7,477 nucleotides of DNA. Origin: Planctomycetota bacterium. GTDB taxonomy: Bacteria > Planctomycetota > Phycisphaerae > Phycisphaerales > SM1A02. Positions 6,256-7,477 of the stretch are shown here, one piece after another. Within the stretch, counting starts at the first letter, position 1. Each line of letters begins with the position of its first letter. The DNA lies in the NCBI GenBank assembly GCA_003671065.1, contig QWPU01000154.1, positions 1 to 7,477 on the forward strand. The letters are read 5' to 3'. A program made the translations under genes and the position numbers. The notes beneath the pieces are model-generated. The model searched no databases. It saw only the letters and a list, made by a program, of their open reading frames with translations, and had not been told where the DNA came from.

Positions 6256-7477
6256 ATGCAGACTCCTGAGACGACATCTTCAACTAGCCCTGAGCGAAAG
6301 ACGCCGCCTGAGCGAAAGACGTCGCCAGAACTTCGCCCTGCCAAGCAGAGCGTCGGCTCTACGGAGATCGCGTTGCCTCTTTCGCAGCGCCGCCAACGCG
6401 CGCTCTTTGTCGATCTCAACAACTTTTCAACCTTCCCAACGCTCGCGGTCGGGGTACTTGTCGCGTCGCTTCGCAACCCTGGATTCGAAGTCGAAGTGAT
6501 CTGGCCGCTCGCGCATGATGTGCCCGCTGCTGAGCGGGAGACGCGCGAGACCTTCAAAGACGACTTCATGCGGCGCGTGCATCTCTCGACGCATCCACTC
6601 ATGCGTAAACCTCGTGATCTTGCGCGACGCATGCGTCTGTGGTGGCGCAATCGACCGCATCCGCGCGTGCTGCGCGAAGCCAAACGCCTCCTCGACAGCA
6701 AGCCAGATGTTTTGTTGCTGTCGGCCTATTTGCAGCACTACGCCACGGTTGTCGAACTCGGGAAACTCGCCGCCGCGCGGAATGTGCCAGTGCTGCTTGG
6801 CGGACCGGTGTTCAATCACGATGCGACGGCTGATGTGTGGCGAACTGTTCCTGGACTCTGCGCGCTCGTGGCAGGTGAAGTTGATCTTGTCATGCCGCAG
6901 ATCGTCGAAGCCGTCATCCGTGGTGATGATCTTTTGCAGTTCGATGGTGTCGTCCTTCCTGATGGACGCCGCAGTCGTCCCGCGCCACCGCTGCGACAAC
7001 TCGATCGTGTTCCTCTCGCTGATTTCTCTGACTTTCCGTGGGATCGCTATCGCATTCACGTGATTCCGATGATGACGGGACGCGGCTGCCAGTGGAATCG
7101 TTGTCGTTTCTGCAGCGACATCACAAGCGTGAGCGGCCGCACCTTTCGCACCAAGAGCGTCGACGCGGTCATGCACGAGGTGCGCCAACTCTCCACGCGA
7201 CACAACTGCACTAATTTCTTATTCCTCGACATCAAGTTGAATTCAGATCCACGCATGTTTCGTGGCATCACGGAGCACATTCAGCGCAACGCACCAGGCG
7301 CGCAATGGGTTGGAACAGTGCATGTCGATACGCGCAAAGACAACGGGTTGTCGCGCGCGGATCTGCGCGCCGCTGCGGCGGCAGGCATGCGCCGCGTGAG
7401 TTTCGGACTTGAATCGGGAAGTCAGCGATTGCTTGATCTCATGGACAAGGGTTGCAAGGTGGAGCTCAATGAAGAGT
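6256..7477 (+). CDS. Cobalamin-binding-type radical SAM protein (3' end cut by window)
   Basis: 407 codons are open to the right edge. Radical SAM enzymes use an iron-sulfur cluster and S-adenosylmethionine to make a radical; the B12-binding group often methylates or rearranges inert carbons. Residues about 48-235 look like the Rossmann-type B12-binding domain, with VLLLSAY (152-158) and VPVLLGGPVF (177-186). No DxHxxG lower-ligand motif is apparent, as is common in this group. The radical SAM core begins with TGRGCQWNRCRFCS (274-287), whose cluster cysteines are 278, 283 and 286 (CX4CX2C). FLFLDIKLN (321-329) and GLESGSQRLLDLMDKG (384-399) are further core signatures. An in-frame stop at 6232 limits the start. 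The ATG at 6256 has a poor ribosome-binding site, and the first 45 residues are low complexity with a PERKT repeat, so a later start such as TTG at 6373 is possible. The substrate cannot be told. The gene lies 117 bp after the DUF4139 gene. Confidence 0.88.
   Translation, partial: MQTPETTSSTSPERKTPPERKTSPELRPAKQSVGSTEIALPLSQRRQRALFVDLNNFSTFPTLAVGVLVASLRNPGFEVEVIWPLAHDVPAAERETRETFKDDFMRRVHLSTHPLMRKPRDLARRMRLWWRNRPHPRVLREAKRLLDSKPDVLLLSAYLQHYATVVELGKLAAARNVPVLLGGPVFNHDATADVWRTVPGLCALVAGEVDLVMPQIVEAVIRGDDLLQFDGVVLPDGRRSRPAPPLRQLDRVPLADFSDFPWDRYRIHVIPMMTGRGCQWNRCRFCSDITSVSGRTFRTKSVDAVMHEVRQLSTRHNCTNFLFLDIKLNSDPRMFRGITEHIQRNAPGAQWVGTVHVDTRKDNGLSRADLRAAAAAGMRRVSFGLESGSQRLLDLMDKGCKVELNEE
6289..6324 (+). 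repeat. Two tandem copies of an 18-bp unit, in frame
   Basis: CCTGAGCGAAAGACG followed by CCG (6289-6306) is repeated at once with TCG in place of CCG (6307-6324), so 17 of 18 bases match. Within the radical SAM gene the copies encode PERKTP and PERKTS in the low-complexity N-terminal tail. The repeat keeps the frame, which allows but does not prove that this part is translated. Slippage is the likely origin. Confidence 0.85.

Noticed and set aside
6427..7203. 258-codon minus-strand frame opposite the radical SAM gene
   Set aside because: The plus strand carries clear radical SAM motifs across the same bases; this is its antisense shadow.
1..7477. A new defence, mobile or CRISPR-like system
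   Set aside because: There are no transposases, integrases, nuclease-helicase sets, repeat-spacer arrays, reverse transcriptases or terminal inverted repeats. The genes are housekeeping RNA decay, a transporter part, a DUF4139 protein and a radical SAM protein.

Overview
The window is a piece of a bacterial chromosome, moderately GC-rich with many CGCG-type words. It holds five protein-coding genes, two of them cut by the window ends. There are no tRNA or rRNA genes, no CRISPR array and no mobile element. The proteins suggest a deep-branching Gram-negative-type lineage, with Planctomycetota (Phycisphaerae-like) as my best guess. That guess rests on overall style and the N-terminus of the RNase Y homologue, and no marker here fixes it.

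Left arm, minus strand: a complete RNase Y gene (rny, 543 aa) is followed after 9 nt by a small membrane protein gene that runs off the left edge. The second gene encodes two hydrophobic segments and then a cysteine cluster. The two are probably co-transcribed. A strong Shine-Dalgarno precedes rny, and a tight inverted repeat sits directly against it.

Centre: a 535-bp divergent gap (2141-2675) separates rny from the plus-strand genes. It carries short inverted repeats and no convincing gene.

Right arm, plus strand: a 609-aa multi-pass ABC-2-type permease shows an internal two-fold repeat, and no ATPase gene lies in the window. Next come a 124-bp gap with a triple 11-bp tandem repeat, a 502-aa DUF4139-type protein, and a 117-bp gap. 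The last gene is a cobalamin-binding-type radical SAM protein cut by the right edge.

How the genes work together: RNase Y is membrane-anchored RNA-decay machinery and its small partner is probably also membrane-bound. The plus-strand genes share direction but are spaced more than 100 bp apart, so a functional link among them is only a possibility. I found no clear new multi-gene system. The more unusual items are the hairpin at the rny ribosome-binding site, the duplicated permease, the 11-bp repeats and the cysteine-bearing membrane protein.
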